The position numbers and the translations under genes were made by a program. A stretch of 64,000 nucleotides of DNA from Oscillatoria sp. HE19RPO. GTDB lineage: Bacteria > Cyanobacteriota > Cyanobacteriia > Cyanobacteriales > Laspinemataceae. Location: assembly GCF_024220515.1 (NCBI RefSeq), contig NZ_JAMXOT010000019.1, forward strand, positions 21,719 through 85,718, in the 5' to 3' direction. Shown piece by piece: positions 28,891 through 38,673 of this stretch. Below the pieces are notes generated by a model. It had not been told where the DNA came from, ran no database searches, and worked only from the letters and a program-made list of their open reading frames with translations. How positions within the stretch are numbered: position 1 is the stretch's first letter; each line of letters opens with the position of its first letter.

Positions 28891-30483
28891 TTACTCCTCA
28901 AAATTAAATTCCTCTTCTTCATCGATTTCTTCCTCCGGTTCATAAGCATCAGTACCAGTCATGTCATCTTCTTCCATGTCTTCTTCTAGCTCTGAGCTTT
29001 TTTTCTTAGAACTCTTATAGCTGGCTAGGGCTAACAAAAACAAATCTCGGCCTAATTTCCAGTTATCTTCCCCGGTAATTAACTCCATTAACTCTCTCCA
29101 ATTGTCTTGGACGAGGCTGACCTTTCCTGCCCTCCACCAAAAATCTGTAATAAAAGCTCGGAAAGATGCCGCATTTTTGCACCGTCCTAACTTGCTCCGG
29201 ATTTTGACATTAATTCGGTCAAAATCTGGTTCTTTCTTGCTATCTTCTGCCCGTCCTGCCGCTTTTCCATAAGTATTGCCAATGGCTTGATGACAGGCTT
29301 GAACAAATAACTGTTTAGACTCGGTATCCCATTTCGATTTTTGAACCATTTGGTACAATCCTTCTCGGTCGTAGGTTAATTTTTGAAACAATTCCCAGCT
29401 CTTGACTTTTGTGGAAAAGCCTTGATACCACTCGTGCGAGTGAGCCAGATTTTCCGTAATCAACTCCCGGGCAAAACTGACAGTAATAAATCCGCCTTTA
29501 TCTCCGGGTCTGACTCGGTTTTTAAAAAAAGGAATCTGACGCAAAATCTGGTAGTTTTCACAAGCGCGATCGCTGGCTTCAATGAGATGCAATTCCGTTC
29601 GTGTCATCTGCTGACTGGACCAAGCAACTGAGCCAAAGGTAATCACCTGGCAGGACTTCACTTGATACTGTTGAGCAGTTTGAGCAACGGATTCATGGGT
29701 TAAAAACTGTAATCCCGCATCCCCCAACCCCGTTGCACAGAAATCTTTATAGCCGGATTTTCTCCACTCTCGATGTTGTCGGATTCTAGCAAATGCTTCT
29801 AAATCCACAATTTCGGGAACGACTAAAGCATATTGCGCCCGTTTATCTCGCAATTTTGAGCGAAGCAAAAAATAATAGCAAGCAACCGGGGCAAATAGCA
29901 ACAGCAAAGCATCCGTGGGATTTTCTTCAAAACTGGTGGAGGAACTAAAGGCCGTATGTCGCACCACGGCCCCAGGATTCAACCAACCCGCCACGCCAAT
30001 CGTTTTATTCAACAGGTTGCCCTGTTTATCACAGAGATTCTTGGCAAAGTCCTGATGAGCATAACTTTTGATAGATTTGTAAGAAAGAGGAATTTCTACC
30101 TCATCTATTGTAAATACGATTGAGACTTTTCCATCAGACTTGTGAGTGCTGGTATGTTGCAAAAAGGTTCGCAGCATTCCTTGATGCAGCACCCATTTTT
30201 GGTCCGGTGGTAAGGTGTCTGAATTCAATCCTCGCAAACTGATAAATCCCTCTGGACTGGTTTGAAAAGATTGTTTCAATAACCAATCCAATACTTCAAA
30301 ATCATGGCCTTGCCAATTGATTAAAATCTGACGAGGATTGAGTTGCCAATCCAGTTGACCGGGCCGATCGCCTTTGGGGATATCTTTGCCTAACTGCTGT
30401 AAAGTCATCCATAATCCCGCCATTCCCGCCCGATGCAACCCAGTGAGGTGGGGATTACCCAAATTTAAGGTGATGGTTTGCAT
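28891..30483 (-). CDS. cas8: Cas8 large subunit (Cmx1, Myxan type I-B)
   Basis: 530 residues. MQTITLNLGNPHLTGLHRAGMAGLW is the recognisable N-terminus of the Cmx1/Cas8a1 family of Myxan-type systems. Cas8 recognises the PAM and recruits Cas3. The C-terminus is very acidic (DMEEDDMTGTD and after). In many type I-B systems the small subunit Cas11 is made from an internal start in cas8, so internal translation here is possible. The start overlaps the end of cas3 by 19 bases. Assignment rests on family recognition and operon position. Confidence 0.85.
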   Translation of the reverse strand: MQTITLNLGNPHLTGLHRAGMAGLWMTLQQLGKDIPKGDRPGQLDWQLNPRQILINWQGHDFEVLDWLLKQSFQTSPEGFISLRGLNSDTLPPDQKWVLHQGMLRTFLQHTSTHKSDGKVSIVFTIDEVEIPLSYKSIKSYAHQDFAKNLCDKQGNLLNKTIGVAGWLNPGAVVRHTAFSSSTSFEENPTDALLLLFAPVACYYFLLRSKLRDKRAQYALVVPEIVDLEAFARIRQHREWRKSGYKDFCATGLGDAGLQFLTHESVAQTAQQYQVKSCQVITFGSVAWSSQQMTRTELHLIEASDRACENYQILRQIPFFKNRVRPGDKGGFITVSFARELITENLAHSHEWYQGFSTKVKSWELFQKLTYDREGLYQMVQKSKWDTESKQLFVQACHQAIGNTYGKAAGRAEDSKKEPDFDRINVKIRSKLGRCKNAASFRAFITDFWWRAGKVSLVQDNWRELMELITGEDNWKLGRDLFLLALASYKSSKKKSSELEEDMEEDDMTGTDAYEPEEEIDEEEEFNFEE

Positions 30484-32894
30484 GGTTCTGCCCCGGTTTC
30501 TTCGCTATATTGAATGACATCAGAGGGTGCGCAACGATAAAACTTCTTGCGCTTCCATTTCTGAAATCCTGGAGTTGCTCGTATGGATATGGCCCAATTT
30601 TGAGCCTCTTTCATAAACGAGCGATCGCTTTGTTTCGCCGCTTTTTGAATAGCGGGGATGTCATCTGCTAGTAAAACCGTAATCGTATAACCCGCCTCCC
30701 GTAAATTACCGGGTTGAGTACACCAGATGCCATCCAACCACTCACAGTCAACAGGTGAGTAAGTCATCGATCCGAGTTCTGCCGCCACGCGGGATAGATC
30801 CGCCTGGGAAATTTCCTCTCCGGCGAGGCGATCGAGTAACTGCTTTCCCGTCTCCAGTTCAGACTGTTTATAGGGTTGCTTTGCATCCCAAGCATAAATG
30901 ATTCCATCGCACACTTGACCCGAAACTAGGTGATATTCTCCCGTCGTTTCATCTTGCCTCACTCGCCGGTTAAGACGTCCCAGACGTTGGATTAAAGCCG
31001 GTGCCGGTGCGATCGCCGACACCAGCAGATCAGCACTCAGATCCAGCGACATCTCGCACACTTGGGTAGTAATTGCCAACACCGGATCGCTTCCCTGAAA
31101 TGCCTCGATCACCTCTTGATGTTTCACTTTGCGATCTTTATAGCGAAACCGACTGTGATAAATCAATCGCTTCACTGCCACTCCAGGCAGATGTTGCGTC
31201 AGTTGATTTTCGGCTAACCGATATAAATCAATACAACTTTGCACCGAATTAGTGACCCATAGCACTTTTTTCCCCTGATGCAATGTCTTTAAAATCGAAT
31301 CCCAAACTTCCGGCGCTGTTTCTAAATCTGATACCTGGGGAAGATACTGTAACCGATATCGTTTCAGTTCTTCCAGTTCTTGGGGTCCGTGAATAACGGT
31401 AATCTCTTCTCCCAACTCATCTTCTACCACTTGGCGAATGGCTTGTTCTTGTTCTCGGGTTATGCTGGCACTCATTAATAAAATTTCGGACCGAGAAAAC
31501 GTTTTGAGAAATCTTAACAACGTCCCAAATAACATCGGGTCATACGCATGAACCTCATCAAACACAAACGACCCTAGACTAATCGCAGGCCACGAATATA
31601 AAGGTTTTCGGTTATTTTGCATTAAACCCAAAACCGTATCTACCGTACAAACCATCAGTTTATTTTGCCAAGCCAACAACGAACTTAATCGAGCCTGAGC
31701 CTCCCGAAATTCTTCATTCTTTTGTTTTTCCTCCTCGGTTTCCTCTATTTCATTCGTGGTTAAGAGTTCCTCTAAATCAATATCCGCATGAGAATGGATT
31801 AAAGTCGCCTCAATCTGGCTATCGTGGGCATAATCTAAATACCCTTGAGAGGCAGTTCCCATCGTGGGATAGCAGAAAAAGAGTTTGTGGTTTAATGCTC
31901 GGGTTTTCGCCCAAGCATAAGCGCCAATGGTTTTACCCGTTCCGCATCCGGCTTTTACCAGTTTAATCCGGCTACCCGGTGCAGCAATTTTCTTTTGAAA
32001 CTCTCGTAACTCCTGACCCTCCAGGCGATCGGTCAGGACATTTTGCAACTCTTCCTCAGACAAAACCCGGGATAAGACTTCTTCAACCCACTGCTCAATT
32101 TCATAGTTTCCCCCCGCTAATGCTGAACCGGCAACATCAGCCGCTAGAACAGTCGCTTTCACTGCCGCAATAAACTTATGCTGCTGCCAGTCCATTTGTT
32201 CTTCAGCTTCACCAAAGTCCCTAACTAGCGTATTTAATGCCTCTTGCAGTTGAGAAATTGACCAATATTCCGGGGGTGGTTTTTTACAACTTTTTGGCAA
32301 TCCTAGAAACTTATGGCCCATCATTAAGACTTTTTTAAAATCAGGGTGATGGGTGTAAATTTTTAAGCCATCTCCAGTTTCCTCTCGAATTTCGGTAACC
32401 TGACCCCCCATTTTCAGATGATGTCCCATTGCCGCCCAAACCGCCAGACGCAAATCAGCATTCGGACAATGATTTAACCAGTCTCGAAAACCCTCCACTT
32501 GCAGCGCCAAAATGCCACTAATCACTTCATGGCGAATCATTTGTCTTTCCCCATGTTCTTTCCATGCCTTTAGGAGTTGCTTTCGACCCTGGGGAATTTT
32601 GTCATCTTCTGATTTCAGATGCACCATTTCCTGAAAATGCTGATTCGCCTTCCCCCAGTCATGCAGATAAGCGCCTAATTTCACCGTCGCTGCAAAGCGG
32701 TCTGGTTCAATGTCGTTCAAATCTAATTGTTCTAAAATCCTGGCTCCTAATTTCTCGACCAGCACCTCAGCAGACTTGAACACTGCATGAATGTGACCTG
32801 TATAGGTAGCGGCACCTTCAACTTTCGGATGCCGCTCTTTCTGCTTCGGCAATGACTTTGCCAGCAGTTTGGGAAATTCATGAGATTTCATCAT
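30465..32894 (-). CDS. cas3: Cas3 nuclease-helicase
   Basis: 809 residues, full-length HD plus SF2 helicase. The HD nuclease is at the N-terminus: His34/His36, YLHDWGKANQ with His78-Asp79, His122 (RHEVISG) and MGHHLKM. Helicase motifs: Walker A GCGTGKT (316-322), DEVH box at 446-449, LLMSAS, and the motif VI region APALIQRLGRLNR. Cas3 is recruited by Cascade to nick and degrade target DNA in the 3'-5' direction. It is placed second in the operon after the coiled-coil ORF (6-base gap). All catalytic residues are present, so interference should be functional. Confidence 0.95.
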   Translation of the reverse strand: MMKSHEFPKLLAKSLPKQKERHPKVEGAATYTGHIHAVFKSAEVLVEKLGARILEQLDLNDIEPDRFAATVKLGAYLHDWGKANQHFQEMVHLKSEDDKIPQGRKQLLKAWKEHGERQMIRHEVISGILALQVEGFRDWLNHCPNADLRLAVWAAMGHHLKMGGQVTEIREETGDGLKIYTHHPDFKKVLMMGHKFLGLPKSCKKPPPEYWSISQLQEALNTLVRDFGEAEEQMDWQQHKFIAAVKATVLAADVAGSALAGGNYEIEQWVEEVLSRVLSEEELQNVLTDRLEGQELREFQKKIAAPGSRIKLVKAGCGTGKTIGAYAWAKTRALNHKLFFCYPTMGTASQGYLDYAHDSQIEATLIHSHADIDLEELLTTNEIEETEEEKQKNEEFREAQARLSSLLAWQNKLMVCTVDTVLGLMQNNRKPLYSWPAISLGSFVFDEVHAYDPMLFGTLLRFLKTFSRSEILLMSASITREQEQAIRQVVEDELGEEITVIHGPQELEELKRYRLQYLPQVSDLETAPEVWDSILKTLHQGKKVLWVTNSVQSCIDLYRLAENQLTQHLPGVAVKRLIYHSRFRYKDRKVKHQEVIEAFQGSDPVLAITTQVCEMSLDLSADLLVSAIAPAPALIQRLGRLNRRVRQDETTGEYHLVSGQVCDGIIYAWDAKQPYKQSELETGKQLLDRLAGEEISQADLSRVAAELGSMTYSPVDCEWLDGIWCTQPGNLREAGYTITVLLADDIPAIQKAAKQSDRSFMKEAQNWAISIRATPGFQKWKRKKFYRCAPSDVIQYSEETGAEPCKPSP

Positions 32895-32900
32895 TTGCCT

Positions 32901-33230
32901 CTAACGCGAATCCTCAAAATTGCAAACGGCATCCCCATCCAAGGAATCAGGATGCACCAAACACTCAAGTTCGGCAATTTTATCCGCCTGGGTATGAGTA
33001 ACAATTCGCACTTGTGCTTCCACAGCCTCTACCCGCTCTTGAACATCGAAATCTCGATTTTGCTGGATTTGCAACCAGTGACCTAGCCTCGAAAATTTCT
33101 GCTCTAAGGCATTAATCTGCTGATCTTGAACGGCATTGTGTTCTTGTTCAGCTTCAATTAAATCGATAATGATCTGATTCTCTCGATGCAGGCGACGCAG
33201 AACCGAGAGTTCACCATGATTTTGTAACAT
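32901..33230 (-). CDS. Small coiled-coil protein in the cas operon (unknown; candidate small subunit)
   Basis: 109 residues from ATG 33230, selected because AAGGAG lies seven bases upstream; a longer frame to 33293 would overlap cas6 and lacks such a site. The protein is almost wholly helical (LLRRLHRENQIIIDL type heptads, then NALEQKFSRLG and VEAVEAQVRIV), charged, with no membrane segment or catalytic motif. It sits between cas6 and cas3 and ends six bases before the cas3 start. Not recognised as a known Cas family. Its size and helicity would fit a Cas11-like small subunit or a regulator, but this is inference. Confidence 0.7.
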   Translation of the reverse strand: MLQNHGELSVLRRLHRENQIIIDLIEAEQEHNAVQDQQINALEQKFSRLGHWLQIQQNRDFDVQERVEAVEAQVRIVTHTQADKIAELECLVHPDSLDGDAVCNFEDSR

Positions 33231-33262
33231 GATTCTCCTTCGATACCAATGAATGACCCGAT

Positions 33263-33904
33263 CTATCGCGTTGCTGGTAAAAAGTACCCACAACCCATGT
33301 GACGACGGCCCCCAATTCCTTCCTCTTGTAATATCAAGGAGTCTTCGTCACTTAATCCGGTGACGAGGGTCGTAAAACCGACGATGGTAAATCGCTGAAT
33401 TTTGATAGTTTTGCGACTGGGGGTTCCATCTTGATCCGTTACTACCGAGAGTTTGCCTTTCACCCCTAAAGCCTCCAGTTGCCGTCGCGCTGTGTTTAAA
33501 AACGACTCGACATCGATGCCATTTTTAATGGTGACAATTCGCGCCTTGAGGGTCGATGCCGGTTGCAGCAGTGTTCGGGTGGGAATCCCTACGCGCATTT
33601 GATGTTTCCCAACCCGCAGGATTTTCCCGGCAAGCTGATACACCAGATGACTTTGAGAGGCACGCATTCGGATCCGAAAATGCGATCGCTCTGTCAGTAG
33701 AATCTTTCCTCGTTGTTCTGGAATGCCTGGAATCGTCAGCAAACCCCAGTGGTCAAGCTGCCGCAGTTCTGGGATTTGATGAATCAAGGCGGAGTAGAAC
33801 CCGTAATTGCTATCACTCGGCCATAACTCTCCCCCGACTCCCTGGACTCCAAAACGCGACTCTAGCACCGGATCGTTTTGCTTATCAGATTTACTTCGCA
33901 ACAT
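33263..33904 (-). CDS. cas6: Cas6 (Cmx6 type) pre-crRNA endoribonuclease
   Basis: 213 residues. The N-terminus ESRFGVQGVGGELWPSDSNYGFYSALIHQIPEL and the glycine-rich C-terminal loop EGIGGRRHMGCGYFLP are those of Cas6/Cmx6 from Myxan-type systems. It cuts within each repeat of the precursor RNA, leaving an 8-nt 5' handle. First gene of the operon, starting at ATG 33904. No Shine-Dalgarno is visible upstream; instead the preceding 200 bases contain degenerate CRISPR repeats and copies of the gene's own first codons, so Cas6 production may be self-regulated. Confidence 0.92.
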   Translation of the reverse strand: MLRSKSDKQNDPVLESRFGVQGVGGELWPSDSNYGFYSALIHQIPELRQLDHWGLLTIPGIPEQRGKILLTERSHFRIRMRASQSHLVYQLAGKILRVGKHQMRVGIPTRTLLQPASTLKARIVTIKNGIDVESFLNTARRQLEALGVKGKLSVVTDQDGTPSRKTIKIQRFTIVGFTTLVTGLSDEDSLILQEEGIGGRRHMGCGYFLPATR

Positions 33905-33970
33905 ATTTTTTTAAAAGGAAACTGACAAGGGAAATACCTGAAAACGATGATTCCAGGCATTTCTACTCAT

Positions 33971-34006
33971 GTGTTAAACGCCCAAAGGCAATCAGAGGTA
34001 AGGAGA
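33971..34006 (-). repeat. Degenerate CRISPR repeat in the cas operon 5' leader (psi-repeat 2)
   Basis: On the operon strand: ACCTCTGATTGCC, loop TTTG, GGGCGTTTAACAC. About 22 of the 28 best-aligned positions match the array repeat, with one inserted base, and the GCC/GGC stem and a handle-like end (GTTTAACAC) are kept. It ends 66 bases before the cas6 ATG. Confidence 0.72.
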
Positions 34007-34027
34007 GCGAGCAAGGGATAATAAGCC

Positions 34028-34120
34028 TTACCGCTCTAAGCGCCTGCTTTTTGGCAATTCAGACTTACTCCGCAAGTGCTCAACGCTGACGTTTTCAGAA
34101 TTGCTTCGCAACATCTGCAT
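34028..34120 (-). other. Short upstream ORF repeating the Cas6 N-terminus
   Basis: A 30-codon frame from ATG 34120 to TAA 34028 encodes MQMLRSNSENV, then SVEHLRSKSELPK and a basic end. LRSNSE and LRSKSE echo the Cas6 start MLRSKSD. It may be a real leader peptide, a relic of duplicated cas6 sequence, or only the translation of a guide-like element. It begins ~7 bases after the predicted transcription start and has no Shine-Dalgarno. Confidence 0.3.
34059..34111 (-). ncRNA. Candidate crRNA-like autoregulatory guide (psi-repeat 1 plus guide)
   Basis: On the operon strand, 34111-34076 is a 36-base segment ending GCGTTGAGCAC, identical to the last 11 bases of the array repeat (the crRNA handle). 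The next 17 bases, TTGCGGAGTAAGTCTGA (34075-34059), match cas6 just after its ATG, TTGCGAAGTAAATCTGA (33901-33885), at 15 of 17; mismatches are at positions 6 and 12 only. The segment at 34111-34095, also directly after an ATG, is a third relative. It lies inside the predicted 5' leader of the cas operon. Established parallels are CreR/CreA-type guides that steer Cascade to repress cas or toxin promoters. The alternative is a duplicated coding fragment. Confidence 0.5.
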
Positions 34121-34133
34121 CTTAGGTGAATCG

Positions 34134-34163
34134 ATTCTAACGTAGCTCGTTTTGAGTTGTCAA
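34134..34163 (-). promoter_or_regulatory. Predicted promoter of the cas operon
   Basis: On the minus strand a perfect -35 box TTGACA (34163-34158) is followed after 18 bases by TAGAAT (34139-34134). Transcription would start near 34127, giving a ~220-base leader before the cas6 ATG that contains both degenerate repeats and the guide-like segment. Confidence 0.7.
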
Positions 34164-34352
34164 GGGTGAGCGTCAAATGCCTCAAGGTTCACCATTCGGC
34201 AGATAAATAGCCCCAGTAAAAACCCGTATCCTTAAGGGCTAAAGCGTTTGCGGACGTACCCCAAGAAGCGCTTTTCTTCGAGAGAAACCCGACTGTTGAT
34301 CACCGGATTTGGAATCAATCATTCGGTTAAAACCGGATGCCTAGCTAAAAAA

Positions 34353-34396
34353 ACCCCCCTGGAGGGGCGATTCGAGAATCGCCTCTCCAGGGGGGT
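34353..34396. repeat. Diverged member of the palindrome family
   Basis: CCCCCCTGGAGGGGCGATTC mirrored around the centre with a few mismatches; the GGCGATTC/GAATCGCC core is shared with 18154-18201 and 48312-48351. It lies downstream of rpoC2 and upstream of the cas promoter, so it could act as a bidirectional transcript end. Confidence 0.7.
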
Positions 34397-34409
34397 CAAA
34401 ACTTCCGGT

Positions 34410-34504
34410 CCCCCCCTCACCTCTTAGGAGAGGGGGGCTAGGGGGGAGAGGTCCTCTTATCCCCCCCTCACCTCTTAGGAGAGGGGGGCTAGGGGGGAGA
34501 GGTC
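34410..34504. repeat. Tandem direct duplication just 3' of rpoC2
   Basis: Two ~43-base copies (34410-34453 and 34461-34504) beginning CCCCCCTCACCTCTTAGGAG and ending GGGGGGAGAGGTC. Each copy has C-rich and G-rich arms that can pair. The second copy ends five bases from the rpoC2 stop, so these are probably the 3' end structure of the rpo operon. Confidence 0.75.
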
Positions 34505-34508
34505 TCCC

Positions 34509-37500
34509 CTACTCAAAATCATCATCAATGTCATCATCATCATCAAAATCATCATCATCCTCGAAATCTTCCTCAAGGATAGAAATCGATCGCACATCTT
34601 TGCTTGCCTTCACCCCCAAATCCGGTAGAGCAAACTCATCGTCCGTCTCTTCATCATCAGGAGTCAAAATCTCCTCCTCTAACTCCATCCCCGTATTCCG
34701 GTAAGCCCGGGCCGTATGGTCATCCAGGACCACATCAGGAAACTCCTCCTCTTCCTCCTCTAGCACCCCATCATAAGCACTATCATCCGGAAGCAGCATC
34801 ATATCCTCATAGGCATTAAACCCAGTCCCGGCAGGAATCAGACGTCCGATAATCACGTTCTCCTTCAACCCGCGCAACCAGTCGGATTTGCCCTCGATCG
34901 CCGCTTCAGTCAGCACCCGAGTGGTCTCCTGGAAAGAAGCCGCCGAAATAAAGCTGTCCGTATTCAACGACGCCTTAGTAATCCCCAACAACAGCGGAGT
35001 ATATTTCGCAGGCGCACCGCCGGTAATCGACATCGCCTCATTCACCCGTTCCACCTGTTGCAGTTCAATCAACTCCCCAGGCAACATGGTTGTATCTCCG
35101 CCATCATCGATTCGCACCTTGTTCGTCATCTGACGCACAATCACTTCAATGTGCTTATCACTAATATCAATCCCTTGGGACAGATATACAGACTGCACCT
35201 CACTCACTAAGAACGTTTGCACCTGCTGGAAACTCAACAGCGTATGCTCATAATTCCGTTCCCCGGGCAGATTGAAGAAAATCTCCAAAATCTCATGAGG
35301 ATTGCTCGGTCCATCGGTGAGCGGTTCCCCGGCTTTTACCCGTTGACCATCACTCACCAGCAGGGTCTGACCAGGGCCAAGCTCATAATCCGTAACGGCC
35401 CCGTCCTCTTCCACCACCTTCAAAATGACCGTATCATCATCCCCATAAACCACCTGGGCCACCCCGGGCAACGCGGCCAAAATGCAGCCCTCTTTCGGCT
35501 TACGGGCCTCCAGCAATTCCTCAATCCGAGGCAACCCTTGAATAATATCCCCAGTCTTGGTGCGCTCAAACACCAGCAGCACCAGGTTATCCCCCCGCTG
35601 CACCAAGGAGCCATCATCCACATGAAGCACGGCCCCTGGGGACACCCGGTAAGGACGCGCCAGTCGCAACTTCATGCGGTAATTCCCCTGGGACAAGGCG
35701 GAGTCATCGGAAGGCTCCAGGGCAGTCACTTCGACGACCTGACCTGAATCCGGTATCCGCAACCCGGGGGCGACTTCGGTGTTTTCCACCACAAAATCCC
35801 CCACTTTGACGGCGGGTTCTTCCGCCGTGTCCACGGTCATCACATCATCATCCCGGACCACCAGCACCCGGCGAATGGCTTCTGCCCCTTCGCGAATCCC
35901 ACGAATTTCACCCGCTTCTTTGCCGAGAATTTCCGTGCGGGCAACGACGGCCCCAGGGGGAATCCGGTCTCCATCTTTCACCAACAGGCGAGTTTGGGTA
36001 CTGCCTTGGGTGGTATCTGCCACGACATCCCGGCGAATCACTAAGGATTCGAGGATCACCAACTGCAAGCGCATGGGCGCACCTTTCGAGGGGTCTAACT
36101 CCTCGGAGGAGAGCAGTTCTTCTTCCTCGACGGGCACTAATTCGATGTCTGCGGCTAATCCGGGGGCATCTTTATCAATTTCCAGCACCAACTGGGTCCG
36201 CAGCAATTCCAACCCTTCTACGGATTTGACCCGTTCCCCATCTTTATAGGGCAAGCGCTGGACGGCGCGCAGTTGAATCATGGCCTCTTCCCCATTGTTC
36301 AGGGATTCCTGAGAGGGAATGGCGGGCTCATCCAATACGGGATATTCCACCGCAGGACGCAGCAACAAGGCCGGACCTTCGGGAGTTTCCAGGATTTCGA
36401 CATAGCGCAATTCCTGGGCGACGACTCCGGGGATAATTTCTTGACCGGGATTGACGAGACTGCCATTGGCGATCGCCACTTCCTCGGGGTCCTCAATCAT
36501 AATCAACTCCCCGGGCTTGATGGTCACTTCCCGGAGAATGTCATTTTTCTGGGTGACTTCCACCACCCCACTGCTGGCGCATTTGATGTCTTTAACGATT
36601 TCCGTCGCCGCTTCCACAAATTGGCCGTCTTCCACCAGCAACAAGGAAATATCCTTGTTGATTTCGTGGCATTCTTCGGGAATCCACAGCAAGGTGCCGC
36701 CTTTGACGACTTCATAGCCTTGTTTAGCTTTGCCTCGTTTCTGGACTTCCACTCCGGCATATTTGATAATCCCCCCGCTGTGGGTGCGGTAGGTTTCATC
36801 AATTAATTCAGCCACCACTTGATGATTCAACACCTTGGTTCCCGGGGTAGCTTTCAGGGAGAATAACTGTTTGCCAACGGTTTCAATGGTGTAATGGTCC
36901 CGACCTCCGGTGGAGGTGGCATAGACGGTGGCGCGGTCCAGAGTCACCGACGCGGTGATAATTTCCACTTCCCGAGGCATGGAAGAGGGGCGGTTTTCCA
37001 TTTCTTCCGGCAGACGGACTATCCCGCCATTGTCCGTGACGAGCTTGGTTTCGGCAAGGACGCCACCGGGTTGGATGCGATCGCCGTTCTTAACCACAGG
37101 TTCAGCCCCTGGGGGTAGGTTATAGACCTCCCCGGACAAAATCCAGACTAGACCCCCCCGGGTAGCCGTGCGGGTGGCATTACCTTGGCGGTCCTTCTTC
37201 TCTTCTGGCATCAAGTCGGCAAAAACGACTTCCCCAGCTAAGTCGGTGGCAACGTCTTTGGTGGCTTTCTCCGTGGTTCGGCGAGTGCGTCCGGGTAGGG
37301 GGACTTCGGCCAACAGGGTCAACCGTTCCACTACAGCGCCATCGGGAACTAGGAGCACGGTACCTTGGAAGACATCAAAGACTTCCTTGCGGCCCTCAGC
37401 TTGCAGGGTGATTTCTGATTTGGCATTTTCCACCACGAAGGCATCTTCCCCATGACGAGTCCGGAATGCCCGTGCCCGCATGGTGGGGGAATAATGGACG

Positions 37501-38582
37501 GTGCCGGAGAAGGTGGCGGTTACAGTCCGGGCAACTTCAGCAGTGAAGACCCCTCCGGTGTGGAAGGTCCGCATGGTGAGCTGGGTCCCGGGTTCGCCGA
37601 TGGATTGGGCGGCGATAATCCCGACGGCTTCGCCCATGTCTACGAGTTTGCCATGAGCTAGACTCCAGCCATAGCAAAGCTGACAGACGGAACGAGAGGC
37701 TTCGCAGGTGAGGGGCGATCGCACCATCACTCGTTCTACCCCATGTTTCATGATGTTTTCGGAGATATCATCATCCATCGGCTGATTGCGCGCAGCAATT
37801 ACTTCGCCGGTTTTGGGGGAAATCACGTCTTCGGCGGCGACTCGACCAAACAGGCGATCGCTCAAAGGAATCAGAATCCGGTCCTCATCTTTCATCGACT
37901 CCATCGGAATCCCGCGAGTCGTGCCGCAGTCCACTTCCCGGACAATCACATCTTGGGAGACATCCACCAGACGACGAGTCAGATAGCCGGAATCTGCCGT
38001 CCGTAGCGCCGTATCGACTAATCCTTTGCGCGCCCCGTAGGAGGAGATGATATATTCCGTAACGGTCAGACCTTCGCGGAAATTGGTTTTAATGGGTAAG
38101 TCAATAATTTCCCCCTGGGGATTTGCCATCAACCCCCGCATCCCCACCAACTGCCGCACCTGAGAGACGTTCCCCCGCGCCCCAGAGAAGGCCATCATAT
38201 AGACGGAGTTCAGGGGGTCGGTTTCTTTGAAGTGACGCACCACTTCATCCTTGAGGGATTCACTGGTACTATTCCAAGTATCAATAACTTTCTGGAAACG
38301 CTCGACTTCGGTGATTTCTCCTCGGGCATAGCGGCTTTCGGTTAAGGTGATTTCCCGTTCCGCCCCTACCAATAACTCGCGCTTCGAGGGCGGAATCATC
38401 AAGTCATCCACACTAATGGAGACCCCGGCTTTTGTGGCATAGCGAAATCCCAAATCTTTGAGGCGATCGGCAATTTGTGCACTCCGGGCCGTCCCATGCT
38501 GCACAAAAGTTCGGGAAATTAGGCTTTTAATTTGGCCTTTATTAATAACTCGGTTGTAGAAAGTGAACTTCTTTTTAGTCAT
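34509..38582 (-). CDS. rpoC2: DNA-directed RNA polymerase subunit beta'' (RpoC2)
   Basis: 1357 residues, the C-terminal half of the split beta' subunit of cyanobacteria. The N-terminus [39 protein letters not shown] (bridge-helix region), the zinc-binding cysteines around [11 protein letters not shown], and [15 protein letters not shown] (trigger loop) are all present. The middle carries the very long cyanobacterial insertion (SI3) of beta-barrel-like repeats, and the C-terminal end is a poly-acidic tail ([10 protein letters not shown] type). Last gene of the rpoB-rpoC1-rpoC2 operon; separated from rpoC1 by 593 bases filled with a tandem repeat. Confidence 0.98.
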   Translation of the reverse strand: MTKKKFTFYNRVINKGQIKSLISRTFVQHGTARSAQIADRLKDLGFRYATKAGVSISVDDLMIPPSKRELLVGAEREITLTESRYARGEITEVERFQKVIDTWNSTSESLKDEVVRHFKETDPLNSVYMMAFSGARGNVSQVRQLVGMRGLMANPQGEIIDLPIKTNFREGLTVTEYIISSYGARKGLVDTALRTADSGYLTRRLVDVSQDVIVREVDCGTTRGIPMESMKDEDRILIPLSDRLFGRVAAEDVISPKTGEVIAARNQPMDDDISENIMKHGVERVMVRSPLTCEASRSVCQLCYGWSLAHGKLVDMGEAVGIIAAQSIGEPGTQLTMRTFHTGGVFTAEVARTVTATFSGTVHYSPTMRARAFRTRHGEDAFVVENAKSEITLQAEGRKEVFDVFQGTVLLVPDGAVVERLTLLAEVPLPGRTRRTTEKATKDVATDLAGEVVFADLMPEEKKDRQGNATRTATRGGLVWILSGEVYNLPPGAEPVVKNGDRIQPGGVLAETKLVTDNGGIVRLPEEMENRPSSMPREVEIITASVTLDRATVYATSTGGRDHYTIETVGKQLFSLKATPGTKVLNHQVVAELIDETYRTHSGGIIKYAGVEVQKRGKAKQGYEVVKGGTLLWIPEECHEINKDISLLLVEDGQFVEAATEIVKDIKCASSGVVEVTQKNDILREVTIKPGELIMIEDPEEVAIANGSLVNPGQEIIPGVVAQELRYVEILETPEGPALLLRPAVEYPVLDEPAIPSQESLNNGEEAMIQLRAVQRLPYKDGERVKSVEGLELLRTQLVLEIDKDAPGLAADIELVPVEEEELLSSEELDPSKGAPMRLQLVILESLVIRRDVVADTTQGSTQTRLLVKDGDRIPPGAVVARTEILGKEAGEIRGIREGAEAIRRVLVVRDDDVMTVDTAEEPAVKVGDFVVENTEVAPGLRIPDSGQVVEVTALEPSDDSALSQGNYRMKLRLARPYRVSPGAVLHVDDGSLVQRGDNLVLLVFERTKTGDIIQGLPRIEELLEARKPKEGCILAALPGVAQVVYGDDDTVILKVVEEDGAVTDYELGPGQTLLVSDGQRVKAGEPLTDGPSNPHEILEIFFNLPGERNYEHTLLSFQQVQTFLVSEVQSVYLSQGIDISDKHIEVIVRQMTNKVRIDDGGDTTMLPGELIELQQVERVNEAMSITGGAPAKYTPLLLGITKASLNTDSFISAASFQETTRVLTEAAIEGKSDWLRGLKENVIIGRLIPAGTGFNAYEDMMLLPDDSAYDGVLEEEEEEFPDVVLDDHTARAYRNTGMELEEEILTPDDEETDDEFALPDLGVKASKDVRSISILEEDFEDDDDFDDDDDIDDDFE

Positions 38583-38618
38583 TTGTCCTTTGTCCTTTGT
38601 CCTTTGTTCTTTGACTGA
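38583..38618. repeat. Short tandem heptamer-type repeat
   Basis: Runs of TTTGTCC directly upstream of the rpoC2 start (three successive copies plus variants). This is the STRR type of short repeat scattered in filamentous cyanobacteria; related runs occur near 19625, 41085, 49574-49770 and 57810. Confidence 0.7.
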
Positions 38619-38673
38619 TGAGAGGAGATGGGGGGGATTAGTTTTCCCGATCTTCCCCTGCCTCGAACAATTG

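Noticed and set aside
32901..33293. Longer 130-residue version of the coiled-coil cas ORF
   Set aside because: The upstream start would overlap cas6 and has no ribosome site, whereas ATG 33230 has AAGGAG at ideal spacing.
34168..34193. Weak resemblance to the CRISPR repeat upstream of the cas -35 box (GCGTCAAATGCC, GGTTCACC)
   Set aside because: Too few matching positions and no stem; not distinguishable from chance.
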